64,000 bases of DNA from Melanocharis versteri. Its lineage: Eukaryota; Chordata; Aves; Passeriformes; Melanocharitidae. Positions 61,501 to 64,000 of this stretch are shown here, piece after piece; position 1 is the stretch's first letter, and each line of letters begins with the position of its first letter. The notes under the pieces were generated by a model. The model ran no database searches. It was not told where the DNA came from and saw only the letters and a program-made list of their open reading frames with translations. The position numbers and the translations under genes were made by a program. The DNA lies in assembly GCA_013397845.1 (NCBI GenBank), contig VZTG01006671.1, forward strand, positions 191,373 to 255,372. The letters run 5' to 3'.

Positions 61501-64000
61501 TTTCAGCTGAAATCAGCTCTCTTCCCTCAGTGCTGCCTCTTGGCAGACTAGGCACCTGCACTAACTAAGCCAGGCTTTTTTTTTCTTTTAAACCCTTCTG
61601 TTAACACATGAAGCTGCTAAGCAAGTTCCAAACTTTCAGGAATTCTGTATTAGCAAGGCTTCCAGAAGTTCTGTTTCCCTCCACATGAGTGAACTCCCCT
61701 CTGATCCTCTGGCACGTTGGGGCAGTGCCTGTGCACTTGAAGGAAGCTCATGGACAGCCTTGGCCTGCAAAGCTGCATGAAGATGTTTGTTACTGCACCC
61801 GATGGACAAACTCCCCTAATCCACGTTCCCCTAATGCAGAAACTGCTCCATCCCACCTAAGAAGCTTGCTTGAATGTTGTCATGTTCTTGTGTTAACTTC
61901 TTTGAGGCCTGTAAATAACGTAAGACTGGCAAGTGGAGTTGAGCAGAGAATGTTTATCTCATTGGCAAAAAATTGTGAATCTCAAGCTGTTTCCCTGCTG
62001 GGAGTCATTACAAAACCAGAAACAGCTCACAATAGCCTGAACTTATTCCCCTGGGATGTGGTAAAGCCCATCTTCCACCCTGGCCAGGCCTCACTCACGA
62101 TATTCCGAGCTGTCTTGGTATTAAGTAACAGATGCATTTCTGAAGAGTTTTAACAAAGACATTTTCCAGCAGAAGACATGTCAAAATGGTCCTAACCAGA
62201 CCTTACAATAGAGCAAATCAGTCATACGTTTTGGGAGGTTCAATGGTTAATTCCAACTTCCAGCTCTGTTGCAGGAAGAATTTGACACAGCTGGGATTGG
62301 TTAAATAAGAAACTTGAGATGACACCATTGCAGGCCTAAACATTAGCCTGGGCTAATGGCAACACATCTCTCTCCTCTCAACACCAAGGGTAAAACTCAA
62401 AGTGGTCTTGGCTGTGCCTGGCACGTTTGCAGATCCAGGATGTGTCAGGCTGTGCTGCACAAATCCCCGAGCACAGCCTCAGTGGTGACCTTTATTGGCA
62501 TAATTAAATGGGGCACCTCTCAACCTCAGTTTCTCACTGGTGCTTAGACATCATATTTAAACACCAATCTTTCAATTCCCACAATCCTCTTCCAAAGGGG
62601 GAAATACTCTGATTGCCCACAAGCCCTCCAGGACATAAACACAGCACTAACCTTCACATAGGAAAATTTACTTGCCTAAGAAAGCTTTTTCAGAGAATGA
62701 AGTAGTTCCTGACTGCAGAATGAGAGTTTAGCCATATAAACTCACTTTGGGGTCTGTAGTACAGGATATGAACATGAATGAAACATTAAAATATGAGTCA
62801 AGAATAAAAGCTCTCCCTAAATCTCCCTTATTGTATAAGCTGCAATGAATTAAAGCCCTTTCAGCCTGATTTTTAGTCATCAACATAATTATTTAGGAAC
62901 ATTTTCCAGACCAGTGTTTTTTACAAGTATTTTAACAACCTGCAAATCAGGAAACTGTAAATCAGAGAAATGAACTGAAATCAGCAATCACGAGGCAGGA
63001 GGCCCCTGGTTGAGGCTGTGACAGTGAATAGTGGCAGCTCTGCTCCCTTGCTTGCCAACACTGGGAATGGCTGCTGGGGATAAGCTTGAGCTAAAATCCA
63101 GCACAGCCTGAGGCTCAACAATGTTGAGAGAGTTTGACTGCAGTGCCCTGAGCCAGAACACACTCAGATCCCATTCTTGTTGTGAAAGATGGGGCATTGC
63201 AGCACTCTGGGTTTGGGTTCTCTCCTTTTCCCTCCCCAAGCAGGACAAACCTAGAGCTAAAAGTCCTTTGCAAGCATCTTCTTCCTTTCCCCAGGATGAA
63301 CGAGTTCGGCTTCAATTTCATACACCAAATTGAGGCAACGGGTTTATAAACCTTAGCCAGGGCAAATCATAAGTTTTAGAGCCAAAAAAATACAGCTGTG
63401 TGTTTTCTAGAGGTGCACTCCATCACCAGCCTCACCTCAAGGCAGAACTCTGATCCCTGTGCCATGCTGTAAGTGTGGCCTTAGTTTTGCTGTAAAGTTT
63501 TTTTTTTTGTAGTCAAGTGAGACAACTTATTCAAAAGTATTGAATGCTGGGGGATTCTAATTCAGCCTTTGCAGATATGGTTGAGTGGTCAGTAACCTGT
63601 TAGGCATATGCCTAGTCTTTGACAAAGGATTCATGTGCCAGAAACCAAAATCACACGTGTCCCATGCTTCTGGCATGGCAGAAAAGGGAGCCAGGGAAGT
63701 CCCTGCTCTGTTCTGTTCTGTCTGGGAGTGAAGTGATTCAGTTATTAGAAAAGTCTCTATAAAAATGTGGTACAATGAAAAAAAACTTAAGCAAAAATAA
63801 ACAACAGCAAAAGAAAATCTCTCTATTTTATTTCTTTCCTAGCTAATACATACCAAAAATGTCAAAAGAGGACTGACACTGCCCCTCTTACCCCGAAAAA
63901 AGTGATTTAAGCCCTGCAGAACCACTTATGTAGCCAGATACCTGGAGCTGCATTAGTGCTTACTCACACTTGGCCGTAACCCCTGCCAAGAAATGCATAA
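58590..64000. other. Intergenic sequence, no gene seen
   Basis: Unique-looking, AT-rich, no recognised gene, RNA or interspersed repeat. A near-palindrome, ccttaaggggtcccttaagg, is at about 60608-60627. The longest frame (154 codons at 61689-62153, plus) has no recognisable domain. Confidence 0.65.

Noticed and set aside
61689..62153. 154-codon plus-strand open frame
   Set aside because: No recognisable motif and no flanking exons; probably chance.
1..64000. CRISPR arrays, bacterial operons, tRNA or rRNA genes
   Set aside because: No spaced direct-repeat array, no clustered bacterial-style genes with ribosome binding sites, and no tRNA or rRNA consensus was recognised. The window is animal nuclear DNA.

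Overview
The window is vertebrate nuclear DNA, almost certainly from a bird and possibly a songbird. The evidence is a spliced gene with GT-AG introns, several CR1-type LINE 3' ends (two ending near the avian-typical CCAACCC...ATTCTGTG signature), and a solo LTR of a kind I associate with passerine endogenous retroviruses. There are no Alu or L1 elements and no bacterial-style genes. The species cannot be named from the sequence.

Left third (1 to about 20.7 kb, minus strand): the 5' part of USP24, a very large ubiquitin-specific protease. Seven consecutive coding exons (2 to 8) can be read exactly, with consensus splice sites and continuous phase. They give 669 nt, or 223 codons, of the N-terminal helical-repeat region. 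Exon 1, which should carry the start codon, the UBA domain and a Gly-rich linker, is expected inside a 596-base assembly gap at 20113-20708 in a CpG island. Intron 1 is about 12 kb and holds nothing coding that I can support. The gene runs off the left edge after exon 8. The catalytic USP domain lies far beyond it.

Promoter region (about 19.94-21.08 kb): a CpG island interrupted by the gap. On the side upstream of USP24 it is flanked by a G-rich degenerate GGGAYC/GGGATG minisatellite and then a CR1 copy.

Right two thirds (about 21.3-64 kb): no gene that I can support. This agrees with the long gene-poor interval upstream of USP24 in other vertebrates (toward PLPP3 in human, recalled from memory). 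It holds three CR1 pieces or copies counting the one at the island edge, one solo LTR of about 546 bp in minus orientation with a 4-bp target duplication, several microsatellites (TTCC, AAT, TG, TA, GACA), a 14-bp TA-rich tandem repeat, and an isolated CpG-rich patch at 33.27-33.65 kb. A few stretches look like possible regulatory elements, on composition and motif content only.

All other long open frames appear to be chance, repeat-driven, or created by reading through Ns. I found no unknown multi-gene system. The observations most worth checking are the hidden exon 1, the unbroken run of in-frame exons, the G-rich promoter repeat and the isolated CpG patch.
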